From contig NC_030850.1 in assembly GCF_000208745.1 (NCBI RefSeq), forward strand, positions 8,389,764 to 8,453,763: 64,000 bases of DNA, written 5' to 3'. Source of the DNA: Theobroma cacao (lineage: Eukaryota > Streptophyta > Magnoliopsida > Malvales > Malvaceae). Positions 26,301-39,260 of this stretch are shown piece after piece. A program made the position numbers and the translations under genes. Every line of letters starts with the position of its first letter. Position 1 is the first letter of the stretch. A model generated the notes under the pieces. The model was not told where the DNA came from and made no database searches. It saw only the letters and a program-made list of their open reading frames with translations.

Positions 26301-28146
26301 CACTAGATGAGAAAGAGATTAATAATTTGCCTTTGCCGGGGCAAGTAGATTTCATCAATGGAGGTCCTCCATGCCAGGTAATAGAGATTCTATCTTTCCT
26401 TTTCTTCTCCTTTGTTAATGATTCACTAAGAGAAAAGCTGTCTTACTTTTGCAGGGTTTCTCTGGAATGAATAGGTTTAATCAAAGTACATGGAGTAAAG
26501 TACAATGTGAGATGATTTTAGCATTCTTGTCATTCGCTGATTACTTTCGGCCAAGGTATTTCCTCCTAGAGAATGTGAGGAACTTTGTGTCTTTCAATAA
26601 AGGACAGACGTTTCGTTTAACTCTGGCTTCACTTCTTGACATGGGTTATCAGGTAGATATTCATTGCAGCTATCAGTAATGTTTGTCATGAATGTATCTG
26701 TGTTATAAGGATACATATATAAGTATATGTGCACTTGTGTATTTTGATGTTCTGGTTTTGCCTATTTAGGTGAGGTTTGGTATTTTGGAAGCTGGAGCCT
26801 ATGGAGTTTCCCAATCAAGAAAACGAGCATTTATATGGGCAGCCTCCCCTGAAGAGACTCTGCCGGAATGGCCAGAGCCAATGCATGTCTTTGCTGTGCC
26901 TGAGTTGAAAATCACATTATCAAATAATTTGCAGTATGCAGCTGTGAGAAGTACTGCAAGTGGAGCCCCTTTCCGTGCAATTACTGTGAGAGATACAATC
27001 GGTGATCTGCCAGCTGTAGGAAATGGGGCCTCAAAGACAAATTTGGAGGTAGCTAGATTGAAAATTATATCTCTAAAATTTCTCCATGCTTTAAAGGTTG
27101 TATTTGTGCATATTTAATTTGCCACATTTTATTTCTGCAGTATCAAAATGAACCCATCTCATGGTTTCAAAAGAAAATTCGAGGGAACATGGCTGTCCTC
27201 ACTGATCATATATCAAAGGAAATGAATGAACTTAATCTGATTCGGTGTCAAAAGATTCCAAAGCGACCAGGTGCAGATTGGCATGACCTTCCAGATGAGA
27301 AGGTACAACAAGAGCTGGTGTTCTTTGTATCTGTTCTTTTGAAATGTTACCAGAATGAAATTCTTGAACTGCTGGTATATTTGTTTCCTTACGATTGCAG
27401 GTAAAACTCTCAACTGGACAAGTGGTAGATTTAATACCCTGGTGCCTGCCGAATACGGCCAAAAGACACAATCAGTGGAAAGGGCTGTTTGGAAGGTTGG
27501 ATTGGGAAGGGAACTTCCCAACTTCCATCACAGACCCTCAACCGATGGGAAAGGTTGGAATGTGCTTTCATCCTGAGCAGGACAGGATTCTCACAGTCCG
27601 TGAATGTGCCCGTTCTCAAGTAAGTCATTCAACTTATTGACAATCATTGCCACTGTAGTTTGCGAAAGGTTGTAGTTCAAAGTTTTTTTTCTTAAAGAGT
27701 GTGCATGCCATAAAGAGTGAATGACCATACAGTTTAGCCCGCAAGATAGGTTGATGTTTTATATTTCTATATTTGTGAAAGCCTAATTTGTTAAGTGCAT
27801 GTGGAATAGGAGTTAACATAAAAAATATGCTACATAATCCATCGTAGTAGTTTTTCTTTTTACCGAAATGAAACCCACAATTCAGTTGACAACATTATCA
27901 GGCATCTCAATAACTTAACAAGCTATAATGAAGTGGAAACATTGGTATAATGCTGCTGAGAGGAGAGATCTGGATTTAATTCTAATGAATTCTCATCTGC
28001 CAATACAGGGTTTCCCAGATGGCTACCAGTTTGCTGGTAACATTCAACACAAGCACCGGCAGATAGGAAATGCTGTTCCTCCTCCTTTGGCATTTGCATT
28101 GGGGAGAAAACTCAAGGAAGCATTGGACAGCAAAAAGCCTATCTAG
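20363..28146 (+). CDS. MET1: MET1 maintenance CG DNA methyltransferase (DNMT1 type, 12 exons, 1560 aa)
   Basis: Exons: 20363-20402, 21916-23428, 23687-25193, 25322-25486, 25728-25929, 26033-26144, 26230-26377, 26455-26652, 26770-27048, 27141-27302, 27401-27619, 28009-28146. The product copies CG methylation onto the new strand after replication. Domain order: basic N-terminus, first RFTS-like domain (from about residue 110), second RFTS region (about 395-680), Glu/Asp-rich linker (about 690-716), BAH1 (about 755-890), BAH2 (about 915-1055), Lys-rich linker, C5-methyltransferase domain. Catalytic motifs are intact: I FAGCGG (1129-1134), IV PPCQ with Cys1228, [42 protein letters not shown]. The length matches plant MET1 (about 1530-1560). 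Exon 1 encodes only [13 protein letters not shown] plus one base. If it were unused, ATG 21918 would shorten the protein by 14 residues. Confidence 0.96.
21440..21530 (+). mobile_element. very short tRNA-derived SINE in MET1 intron 1, with ~21-bp target duplication
   Basis: A ~91-bp element carries an RNA polymerase III A-box-like TGGCTCATTGGT (21452-21463) and a perfect B box GGTTCGAATCC (21494-21504), then ends in an A run. It is flanked by GATTGTTAGACTAC(A/G)TGCATG at 21419-21439 and 21531-21551, one mismatch in 21. That is the signature of LINE-driven insertion. It lies in the sense orientation within the 1.5-kb first intron. It is too short for a functional tRNA and lacks a closing acceptor stem. 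Confidence 0.85.
25621..25645. repeat. C-homopolymer tract in MET1 intron 4
   Basis: Nineteen consecutive C (25621-25639), then A and five more C, followed by a CT-rich run. It lies between exons 4 and 5, about 90 bp before the acceptor. The length is likely to vary and to be unreliable in sequencing. Confidence 0.8.
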
Positions 28147-29726
28147 TTGTAGGGTTTAGTTTATGGCTTCCAGAATTGACCATTCAGACGACAGAGCAAT
28201 TGGATCTATAGAAATATTGGGCATTTGTAGATAAATTGATTTACATTTCTACAAATATAATGTTCTGGTTGGAACTTTTCTACATGGTGATGCAAGTTTA
28301 ATAATCTAAAGATATCATGGAAATTGATTTACATTCTACAAGCGGTAGAAAGAAGAAACGCTGGTAGATCAATTGCTTTTTACATTAGCAATCGTTATTT
28401 CCATTTCTTTCTTATCTTGGCAACATTACAATGGGCATTCTTTGGAGGCTATGAAAATGCATGGTCTGTCCATAAGTATGTTGTAGGATGAGATATGACA
28501 ATGATATGGAAATCAATCTCTTTCCATATACTCATATTCTATCTTTATTTTTCTTTGTTTAATTATATATTCTCTATCTCCAATTAAATGTCATGTTTGA
28601 TTTGTTAAAGATTTAGAAAAACATATTTAGGTTCAATGATTTTTATAATATTAAGAAAAGTTTTGTAACATTAAGCATTGTAGGTATTAAACAAAAAAGG
28701 AAAGAGAATATGATTTTGACAAAATTTTAAAGGAAATAGAAAATGATATTCAATCTTGATCCATTATTAAAAATTTTATGCAAGTCAATGTTTATTTATT
28801 ATAAAATTATTATTAAGTTTAGTTTTGTAAAATTGTACAAAATATGATTTAGGTTTGTTTAACTTCTTGTTAGGTGAAAGGTAATGGTAATATTTGATTG
28901 TACGGAAAATTAACTCAACTTCACTTCAAACCTTGATACAGATTATGATTAAAGAAGGTCAATAATTTGTTATTTATTAAAGAAGCTTGCACTGAATGTC
29001 TTTTATTTCAAGTATGTCAGATAGAGTATCAGATTTATCACTATGGTTAGTTCATTGTGTAAAATGTGTCTTTATTTTTTCACTGTAGAAGATTTGTTGT
29101 TTCCTTATGTGATTTTATTCAGTCCCACACTGGAATTAGGAAAAAAAAAAAAGAAGATATCATATTTATCCTCTACAAGTCTCAGTATTTTATAACAAAT
29201 GAAAAAGCACGCATTTCCCTTTGCGTGGGTGTACATATTGTTCCATTTTGAAATAGATTAGAATAATCATTACTAATTTTGTTTTGATGATAATTATTTT
29301 GATTTTATTAAAAGAAGATAAAAAAGTTATTGGAAAAAAAATACCCTTAAGCAATTTTGGAAATTATTAATTTATATAACACAGCCTATTGATAGAGTTA
29401 GTAATGATTCTTGCAAATTTCGGATTATCAATGATCCTTGCAACCCAAATGGATCTGATTCAGAAGCACAATTATATAATAAATCAAATATTTTTATTCC
29501 TTTTAATTCTAAAACATCCTAAAATTATTAAGATATTCAACATCCAGATGTATATTTTTCATTAATTGAGGACCTCGGCTGGGCCTTTTTCATCCTGAAT
29601 GGCTTCGCCCGTGAATACTTGTATTCATAATGTAATAATTATTTTTTTGAGAAAAAAAGAGCAAGAATAGAGATGTAACAGACAAAAAAAAAAAAAGGGG
29701 AAAAATGAACTTGGTGAGTGACANAA

Positions 29727-29766
<40 letters not shown>

Positions 29767-30223
29767 ATGTCTGTCCTATTGATTTTTTTTGTTTTGAAAA
29801 TGGGTGTGGGGTATGATATTGATGCATAAAATGCCAAAATGATAATCTCGTGATGATCAGATTAATTCCCATTAGTAGAGACAATGAAGCATTCCGCCCT
29901 GTGATACAAAGTTGAGATGGCATGGATATTGATATTCAGTTGTCCTTTAAATATATGAAACGCAGAAGAGAAGAGAAGCTCAGCAACTGCTCTTTATATG
30001 CATAAACATATAAGCCAACCTTCTGTCCAACCTACCATACTACTCTACTTTTGAGTGGAGAGAGAGAGCCTCCAGTTGAGCAAAGTGCTACCCTATATTC
30101 CCATGGATTGCAACAAAACTGCTACTTCATGTTCCAATGCCAATTAAGCTAAGCTGGTAGGGACAAGTTCAAACATGGGATCAATAAGGCTGCAATGTCT
30201 AGCAGAAAAGTAAAATGAAAAAC
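28147..30223. other. MET1 3' region and convergent spacer
   Basis: 28147 to about 28330 is the probable MET1 3' untranslated region. The rest is AT-rich spacer between the convergent MET1 and acetyltransferase-like genes, with a TA microsatellite at 29732-29760 and an ambiguous base at 29724. The end next to 30224 should hold the 3' untranslated region of the minus-strand gene. No other gene seen. Confidence 0.45.
29732..29760. repeat. (TA)n microsatellite
   Basis: An uninterrupted alternating TA run of about 29 bp in the spacer between two convergent genes. Confidence 0.85.
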
Positions 30224-33200
30224 TCATGAAATTACAAGGCCGCGAAATCTCAAGACGGCAGGGTCAACACAGCTTACAATGTTGTTCTGTGGCTGCTTCC
30301 AATAGAACCCCTGTATAATAATTGGCACGATATTGCAGGCTGCAAGGATGTAAATCATCAATGCATGCTTCCCCATCCACTCCAACACCAATGTCATGCG
30401 TCGATATCCACAGATGTCAACCTGTTTAAGAGATTGCTTCATTTTTAGAAGTTGAGGAAATCAGGCAAATAATTGTGTTTTTCCTCTGTACTAGTTAAAT
30501 GGAAAACCAAAGTTATCGCTATGGAAGACACCACAAGCAAATGAGCAAATTAGATCAAATGTCCAAGATTCATCCTACCAGTAGATAAATTCCTGCAAAG
30601 AGAAAGCCAGCAGCACCAGCAGTAACACACATGTAACTGAATGTGTAAAGAGCCTTGTTAACATGCATTCCTATAACAAGAAAGCAGATGGCTCAGATGA
30701 TGAAAACCATTGCCAGTGTGCTAGTATTGCTGACAGTTTACAAGAATATTAAATAGCAAACTTACCAAAAAAGTCCAAGGCAAGCCCCAAGACTAAAAGA
30801 CCTGAAGATGATATCAACCAGAGACGAATTCTATCCCTGTGATCCTACATTCAAAACTCTGATTCATTGATAAATTCCAGTGAGAAAAAGAAAAGCAATC
30901 AATGAAATAAAAATTTGTCACCTTAAAGTGGACAATGATATGCCCATAGTGCAAACCAACCAAGCAGGTAACCATGGCCATCACTGAACTACAACCAGAA
31001 AATACAAGGTCAATCCATAAACATGCAACTAAAGCACAGAGCGAATAAAGAATAGTTCATATCTTGTTGACTTCATGTTTTGTCATTTAGTGTGGCCATA
31101 CAATAGTGCACATAATTCATTGTTACTCTATCAAAGACTATCTATCTGTATAGAAGGATAACATTTCCTTCTATGTATTCCCAGTACATTGGACATAATT
31201 GACAAAAAAGATACACCAGAGGGTGAGGAAGAAACTGCAAACAAACCTCAGGAGTCCTTCAGGATCAAAGGGGGCTTGACACCATGAAGGGGCATCAGAA
31301 GGTAATGGGCCATAATCAGGTGAGTTGATGCTGCATTGCTATTGAAAAGGGGAAATAGCACAGAACAATTTTTAAAAATTGGGTAGGATGGTACATGATG
31401 CAATAAGCAACTGAAACAAGCTTTTTGAAGAGAGATACCTTTGTTCTTTCAAAGACTGGTTTCCTGTACAAATGTTGAATACCCAGAATTTTACGATCAA
31501 TCATTCCAACCACATTACAAGCTGGTCCAGTGTCACCTCGTACTCCACATTTCACCTTTGAATGGAAATGGAAAAGACAGTACTGTTCAGTGGCCTGTTT
31601 CTTTCCTCAAATTCTACTAAACAATTCTTAACCTTGAAAGAAATTTTCAAAAGGAAAGATGAACTAACTGAAAAAAACTTTGGTGCTGAGGAAGAAGTTG
31701 CAACTGGAATCTGATATTCCCAATCAGGAACATATAAACCATATAACAAGGAAATATATATAATAGTAAGTGCCAATGCAGCAACCCTGAGAGACAGAAA
31801 AAAGAGAGAGAGAGGGCACACCAATAAATAATTTGAACTAAGCAAGAACTTTCAAGAATGTTGGTACAATAGAAATGAACCTCTGGTGAAAGGAATGAAT
31901 AAAACATTTTAAACTAATCAAAGACTTAAGGCGTACCTTTCCATATATATATATGACTATGCTATAACAGATAAAAGGGCTAAACTTAATTGCTTATAAA
32001 ACACATCATAATTAAGCTATGCTCAGATGTCAATAGTATATTAATATCAGAATAAAATATGAGTCACCACATGTTTAAAAAGATCTTACCACTGAAACCG
32101 ATGCTTCCTCAGCAGATTTAATTCTGATTTTACATGATGATCACCCTTCAGCCAAATCTCACAGATTGCTGCTACTAAGTATGCTATAGCAATTCTCTGG
32201 GAAGGAGGGGGGGGGGGGAAGCAAAACGAGAACAATATATCATCTTACTGTTAATAATTGACAATACTTAAAACTCTACAACTAAATCTTAACCAATTGT
32301 CTCCCACCAAAGTTCCACCTTATATTAGCCTAAGAAGTTTAAGAAAGAATAGACAAATGCAGGCATAGAGGGCCTGAAAGGCCAACTTAGTAAAAACAGT
32401 TCTCTTGTTATTCTACCTGTCATAATAAATAACTGGAGTAAACCAGTGAGAAAGCATACCTGCAGTATACCCATCAATCTCATTTGTTGAATATCCACCC
32501 CATAAGTTAAATTGTTGAGCCCATGGAAGAAGCCTCCTGGCAGTGATCAGAAATTATAGGCTAAGTATATGCTATAAGACTAACAGAAATGCATAATCTA
32601 TCAGAGCCATGATGTGTGGTACAGCGTTAAGGATATACAAAGCCACCTTGTAGAAAAAGGCCTAGGACCAGAAGCTTTAATGCCCGCAATATTGCTTTTC
32701 TAGTTGCAGTAACTCTGCATGACAATCTCTGTGCAAAGAATCAATTTGTTAATGTTAAATAATCGCCAGTAGTGATAGCAGTTGAAGTACATTCAGCACA
32801 CTTAAAACTTGGACACCATTGACATATAATGTGATATACAATTATTCAAAAGCTTTTCTGCTTTCCTGACACAGCATGGAAAATAGCAGATCATTAAACT
32901 GATATTACAAGTATTTGAGTGCTTTGAATCAAAAACAATACATTCCAGATGCAAGTGGTACCTTGTATGTCAGTCCTAGTGAAACACCGACAATGAAGAG
33001 GAAAAATGGCATGACATAATCTGCAAGGGTTAAACCATTCCATGGCGAATGATTGATTGCAGGTAGAAGTCCACCGACATCATCTACTAGTATCATTAGC
33101 TGCATCAAAAATGAAAAAAAAAAAAAAATATTATAAATAAATGAAGCAGTATTCCTACCATAGAAACTACATGGTGCTTAAATGAAACACAGAAATTAAA

Positions 33201-35594
33201 ATGAAAAATTGTGCAAATTTCAAAACTCAAAACTTATATCACTAAGTTTCAAATTTAGTTGAGATAGAATATGCATTGCAATTTTCTTAAATGGTCTTGA
33301 GTTTGGTATCAATTTGCTTCTCAGCAGGAAGATGCCATGTATATTAGAATTAGTTCAAAGTTCAAACCTCTACAGCCTCCAGTTAAAATGGACCATCTTA
33401 TTCAGATATTTTTGTTGCACATTGTTAAAGAGATAATTTAGTGATTAATTATCCAAAATATTTAGCATTAAACTAATAGTAATGACCAAAATTTTATATT
33501 TAAGTTCTAATGCACCTAGAAACATGATATATGATCAAAGAATTCTGTACATGAATCCAAGTATAGAAAAAAATTGCAAGCTCAAGAGGGATTAAAGGGC
33601 ACTGATGCAAGTACCAATGGAAAAGTCCGTGGATGAAAAAGTTTACTAAAAATGGTAGAGGTTTTGAGGATTCAAATATGAAACATCTACTTTGATACTA
33701 TGTTACAGAGATAGTTAAGTTCAAATCAAAAACTTAAGATTAAGCTGATAGGAAGGTTCAACTTTTATATTCAATTTCTAATTCATATGATTATATACAC
33801 TCATTGCAATAGGTTTACTCTATAGGTTTGCCCTTGATTGATCTCGATAGTCAAAAGCGTTTGGATACTAAACAGGAGAGAAATCAGAAAATTCCAAGTC
33901 AATCTAGCAATGTTATCTGGCATAAATTAACAGACTCAACAAATAGTTTTAATGGACAATTAATTACAGGATACATCTCATCAAAAAAAATTTATATGAT
34001 GCATAGTTAATTAAGAATGTGGAATTGTACCTTATGATAATATTTCTTACAGTATGATTTTTATGCTTGCTTATTTTATGTTCCTGTTCTAACACATGCT
34101 AATAATATATTGGTATTACCCACAAATTCCTAACATATAATTATTTCTACCTTTGGAAATTGAAAAAACTGCAACGAATCAGATTGGATGCTTCATTCAG
34201 AAGTGAAAATAAAGAATGCTTTGTTTTTTTGGTTACCCCTTTGATCCCACAGCCACTTTTAACTCTTGACCCTGAAGGTAACTAGGGGACAGGAAGTCAA
34301 CAGAGCAACCATCCAACTAATATGCAATCATAATAGGGCATGAATGTTTGTGGGCAAGATTTAAATAAGATTTACAAGTTAATTAAATTGGTAAAATCTC
34401 TCAATAAAAATGATTAAAATAAAAATTATGATAAAAAATCTGAATTGATGAAGTCATATTACAAAATGTATTTTATATATTGCTAACAAGTTTTAATAGT
34501 TTATTGAAATATAAATCTTATTGAAAATTAGGACTTAATATTCATCATTCATCAAATAGTATAAATCAAAATTTGCGCATAGATGTTGTTCTTACTTATT
34601 GTAATCAGCTTGCATATTTGATTTTAATTTTCAATTAATTTTTTTAATAAGAAACAATTAGAACTTGAGTCAATACACAAGTAAACATTTTATCTAAGCT
34701 AAGGCAGAATGTGAAAACAAACTATCCATTAAAGTGCAACGAACAAAGCCTAAAACGGCAGGGAATCCCAGCCTTATAGAAAGAATGGAGGTGTGACTTT
34801 CTTTCTTTCTTTCTTTCTTTCTTTTAAATGAAGCATTTTAGACTTGGAGGGACACATGTTAAAAATTTCAGCCTAAATAGTGTTTAAGGGTAGCCGCTTC
34901 AAATTAAAGCATCTATCAATGTCGGGGCTCACAAAGCAAATATCCATTTACGAGTTCTACTTGGATTCTAATTTTTCTTTATCTGGGCCAATAAATTATT
35001 TTACAAGGAAATCTGTTAAGATTTCCATCCATTTGCGGGGTTTGTTGGAGTATTGCACAACGGAAACGTTTGAAAGGAAGTAAATGCATATCTGGTTGAA
35101 ATGTTCAGAGATCATCATGTTGAGTGAACGAAAAGTAATCTCAGGATGCAACCGGCAGCAAGGAATCATTGAAGGATATCTAACGGATGAACGTTTTAAT
35201 GACAACAATAACGACGGTGTAAAAAAGTGAAAAAAAGAAGAAGCAAAAATGGAGAATATTTTGAGATGGTTAAAGAAAAAAGAGATTTTACCACAATGGT
35301 GAGCCCCCGGAAAACGTCCAAGGAAACAAGACGCTGCTGCGCATGTTGTGGCTGTTGCTGGCGGCGGCCAAGGTGGGTTGAGTTGGAAATGGGTGTTAAG
35401 GGGCCTTCTTCACCTTTGTTGGAAATGGTTGTTTCAGAGATCTGAAGGGCCAATTGTCCCATTTCCTTATCATCATCATCATCATCATCTTCGATTTTGT
35501 CTGCATTGCCATTCATCTTCAAATGCTTGTCCTGCGTACAATCCTGCATTTCATCGGCATTACATGCCTTGATGGGCTCGTATTCAATCGCCAT
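30224..35594 (-). CDS. heparan-alpha-glucosaminide N-acetyltransferase-like membrane protein (12 exons, 489 aa)
   Basis: Minus-strand exons, 5' to 3': 35594-35292, 33099-32962, 32728-32647, 32536-32460, 32196-32090, 31786-31669, 31555-31439, 31338-31247, 30988-30922, 30844-30766, 30670-30579, 30421-30224. The acidic N-terminal tail (a DDDDDDD run) precedes RLVSLDVFRGLTIV, the family's first membrane segment. Then come NHSPWNGLTLADYVMPFF and many hydrophobic segments (LLYGLYVPDWEYQ, LHYGHIIVHFKDHRDR, EWMGKHALMIYIL). Animal HGSNAT is a lysosomal enzyme that uses cytosolic acetyl-CoA to acetylate heparan glucosamine. His118 in NHSPWNG aligns with its reported active-site histidine. Plants make no heparan sulfate, so the plant substrate is unknown and enzymatic activity is inferred. 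The length is typical for plant members. Confidence 0.93.
32207..32218. repeat. 12-base G tract that is the C-rich polypyrimidine tract of a minus-strand intron
   Basis: Twelve G on the + strand lie 11 bp outside the exon edge at 32196. On the transcribed minus strand they read as a C run just before the TCCCAG acceptor, so the polypyrimidine tract is nearly all C. Length variation here could affect splicing of exon 5. Confidence 0.7.
34798..34825. repeat. (TTTC)n microsatellite in intron 1 of the acetyltransferase-like gene
   Basis: About seven tandem CTTT/TTTC units in the 2.2-kb first intron, which otherwise shows only AT-rich sequence. Confidence 0.8.
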
Positions 35595-36189
35595 TTGCCT
35601 ACTCTCTGTCTATGCAAACAATCTTACTTCCCTTGCTCTTTCTCCTCCTCAATCAAACATCGGTGAGAGTGGGGAAAGAAGGAAAAACCAAGTAAGGTTG
35701 CAGAACCTGACAGATATGGGATCAGGGTTTAGGATTCTGTTGCGGAACCTGATAATGCTTGTTAAATATGATAAGGCTGAGAACAGAAACAAGGAAGAAG
35801 AAGCGTTGTGCCTGAAAATCAAGTTTGTTTCTCTGTAATCTTTTCTTTTGCATATTTATAGGAGCGAAGATGAAGGGAGCATTGATTCGCATGATCACAA
35901 GGATTTAGGGAAGAGTTGGGATATTTTTTTGTTCTTTTTGGAAACATTACTCCTATATTATTTCATATGAATACAAAATGGAATCATCCAATTAAAAGAA
36001 TGGCAATGCCAGCCTTTGCTTTTCTTATTTCCTTTGGCAAATATCTTCCCAAATTTGTACCTCACAGCTTTCGCTCTTTCCACATACTTCCACTCTCTCT
36101 TTCCTCCTAACAAACCATCAAAGCTACATGGACATCTAAAATCCTTTTCCTTTGACCTCGAATTAAAACTGTACACCTATAAATATTTA

Positions 36190-36520
36190 ATTCTGGATCC
36201 GTAATAAAAAATTTAGAGGTAAATAAGTACAATTAATTTATACTTAATTCAAGATCACGATAGAAACAGTACTAACCACTAGGATCTTCCTCTTCCTTGA
36301 TTTACAACATTTTGGATCTAAAAAATTCGGAGACAAACAAGCATAATCAACTTATACCTAATTCAAGATTCATCGTATTAAAAATTTAAAATAAAAATAC
36401 ATTCTTAATTTTTGACACATTATAAAACATTTGGATGCAAATAAATATAATCAATTTATACTTAAATCAAGATTCATCACAGTAGAGATTTAGAATATAA
36501 AAACATATCTAATTCTTCAT
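36190..36520. repeat. three diverged repeats of a ~110-bp unit
   Basis: The phrase AAGCATAATCAACTTATACC...AATTCAAGATTCATC and variants occur near 36220, 36340 and 36445. A GATCTTC(C/T)TCTTCCTTGAT word appears near 36290 and 36565. This looks like a small diverged tandem array, possibly a fragment of a transposon. Confidence 0.5.
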
Positions 36521-38199
36521 ACATGATTTCATGAACTAACCAAGTTACTTGCCCAGATTAGGATCTTCTTCTTCCTTGATGTATGCTTCTTTAATGGATG
36601 AGATTCTCTTTGGTGATTATATAATGATTCCCTAATTCTAATCATTGTAGGATTTAGAGTTTTTAACACAAGCCAACACTAATGAGCCCATATATAATAT
36701 TAGAGTTTAACTTACTCTATTATATCATATTATGGATTATAATATCATCTCTCAATCAAAACCAACTAACTCAACTAATTTTTAATATAATATAAAGATA
36801 AATTAAATAATATAAATCTACAACTTAATTATTTCAAAAAAAGAAAGTCTAACAAAAAGGACAATTCCATAGTATCACTTAATAAAATTGAAGCACTTCT
36901 CAGCGAGGATTTCTACGAATGCTAATAAGATATTGACAGATTATATTCGTAAAAAAATTTATCACATAATTGGAGGATGCTTAAATTCAAAACCTCCTGT
37001 ACTTTTTGGGTCCAATACACAAAGTCTGAAAAAGAAGAGAATATTTTAGAAAAATCCTTGAAATTTGATCTGCTCTGTTGCGATGGGATTGTTGACTTCA
37101 TTTAGAATATTGACTTTGAAATCAGTTAGTATATATTCTATACATAAACACAATTGGCAAGTATAAAAACGATAATACAAGACAATATTTGATAAAGATA
37201 TTCACCTAATAAACAAAAGGAAAATGTAATGGCCAAAATTTAATTCGTTTTGTAATTTTGTTCATTAAAGAAAGAAAAAGAAAAAAAGTAAAAGGAGGGA
37301 GGCGTTTGTACTGCAAGCAGTCCCCAATCAACGGAATAACTACGTAAACAATGTGGAAAGCTTAAAAAGATAGTAACTGATATTAGCCGGTGACTCCTGA
37401 TGTGTACATAAGTGCAACGCATTTCGTGTGAAAAGAAAAAAAAAAAAGAAAAAGTAAAATTCAGAGATCACATCCCTTTCATTTCATGCAACAACAAGGC
37501 ATGAATCATGCGCTGCCTATTCCCAAGCGCTTACATGTGTACTCAATGCACAAATTCCTTAGACTTTACCTTGCTTTTGGTTATCGCCTTGATAAAGTTG
37601 ATTCGGACCCACATGATTGAGATAACGGCGGTGAGAAGTTTTAATGTAGGGGTGGCTACGTGCTGTTAGTTGATGGAAAGAGATGTCTCATCTACAAAAT
37701 GAGCTCAGATTTGGAGAATAGATCCGATGCTTATAGTCGTGCTCTACTGGAAGAGGAATGCGAGATACATATCTATTCAAGCCTGCGCTCTCATTGATCA
37801 GGAAAAAGTAAAGAGATGCTACGGTGTGGCACTTTTTGGAGATTGTGAGGTGAAAAAGGGAAAAAGTTTCTTAGGGAAATCAGAATAGTGCAAGTGTTGT
37901 CTCAGTGCGGGTTATGATAAAGATGCCTTATCCTGTCAAAAGGGTTCCTTCCTTCCACTTCATGGTGGCACATCCCCAATCCAAATACCAAGGGGCAAAA
38001 GATTATGGACAATTGGGCACTCTCATTTGGCACTCATGCGAGGTGGTGCTACTAGCCCCAGCCACTGTGCGTGGCCTTTTCTCCTGTCCTTACAAATTAA
38101 ATCTACAAAATAATCTCTTTAACCTTATCCTAATCATGATTAACTATTGTACCAATAATCTCTTTAATGTTTTAAGAATCGTATGGAAACTTGAATTTG

Positions 38200-38760
38200 A
38201 CACAGAGATTTAATGATTTCATTGGTTTAATCCATTGGTTCAATGTCTTGATTTTTGTTTTGAATAAAAATTTACTATTGTATGGATCATTTAATAATGC
38301 AATGATGGTCCAATGCATGTCAATGTTTTAATAATCGGATCAAGTTTAATTTGATTAAGAGGTTTAATGATATTACAGGTTCAATCTATTGATTTAATAT
38401 TAAGTTTTTTTTATAAAAAATTTATTATTGTATTCGATCATTTAGTGGGTGTCAATATTTTAATAAACGGATTGAAACTTAAATAATAATATAAAGAGGT
38501 TTAATGATTTGATTTTTTGGAATAAAAATTTACTATGGCATCTGATCATTTAATAGTACAATTGAATCCAATGGGTGCCAATGTTTTAATAATTAGATTC
38601 GAAACTTAAATTCAATCAAAAGATTTAATGATCCGATACGTTGAATCCATTGATTTTATGTCAAGATTTTAAAAATAAAGCTTTACTATTAAATAATTAT
38701 TAAATGTGATAAAATGTTTAAAAAATAAATATTTGATTAAACAGTTAACATTTTAATTGA
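38200..38760. repeat. diverged tandem repeat, about four ~125-150 bp units
   Basis: The words TTTAATGAT, TTGAATCCATTGATTTAAT-type, AAAAATTTACTATTG and GTTTTAATAATC recur in the same order near 38210, 38360, 38499 and 38624. Units are strongly diverged and AT-rich, with no coding potential. The spacer up to 39260 adds the probable 3' end of the SMR gene. Confidence 0.65.
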
Positions 38761-39260
38761 AAGTCAAGAAATAAGGTTTCTTATCAAATTATTTTTTTTG
38801 AAAAACTAAAAATTTAAAATAAATCATTACAAAAAATTAATTCAAAATTCCCTCCGGTGGGTTTATTTTGAGAATTGATCAGTTCTTAATTAGCTTCATC
38901 ACTCGAAGGATTAATCGTTCTATCCAGACGGTTTTAGACAATCGATTCAAACGATCCGATCCTATTTTTTAAATTTTGGTGGATACAATTTATCAAATGC
39001 TACACAAGAGTCAATAATCAAGATCTACTAAAGACCACCGAACCAATACTCATGGGGGTAAACTTTGAGTTTTGACTAAATATTTATACCTTAGGTCAAA
39101 GATACAAATGAAGCAAAAAGGTCATTGCAGCTGACATAGTACATGAGTGACATCCAAGGGAAGTCCAATGGCGACTTCCAAACATTTAATTATCCATCAA
39201 CGAACTGCTTGAGACTAAGTTCTTCAAATTAATAAGTAACAACAGTTTAGTGAATAATGT

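Larger units (their letters stand above)
35595..39260. other. 5' leader of the acetyltransferase-like gene and intergenic spacer
   Basis: 35595 to about 35870 probably holds the 5' untranslated leader and core promoter of the minus-strand gene. Beyond that there are two repetitive stretches (36190-36520 and 38200-38760, listed separately) and otherwise no recognisable gene. An open frame of 102 codons from 37905 matches no family I know. Confidence 0.4.

Noticed and set aside
37905..38213. 102-codon open frame in the intergenic spacer
   Set aside because: No recognisable domain, no splice-consistent extension, and its 3' end enters AT-rich repeat sequence.
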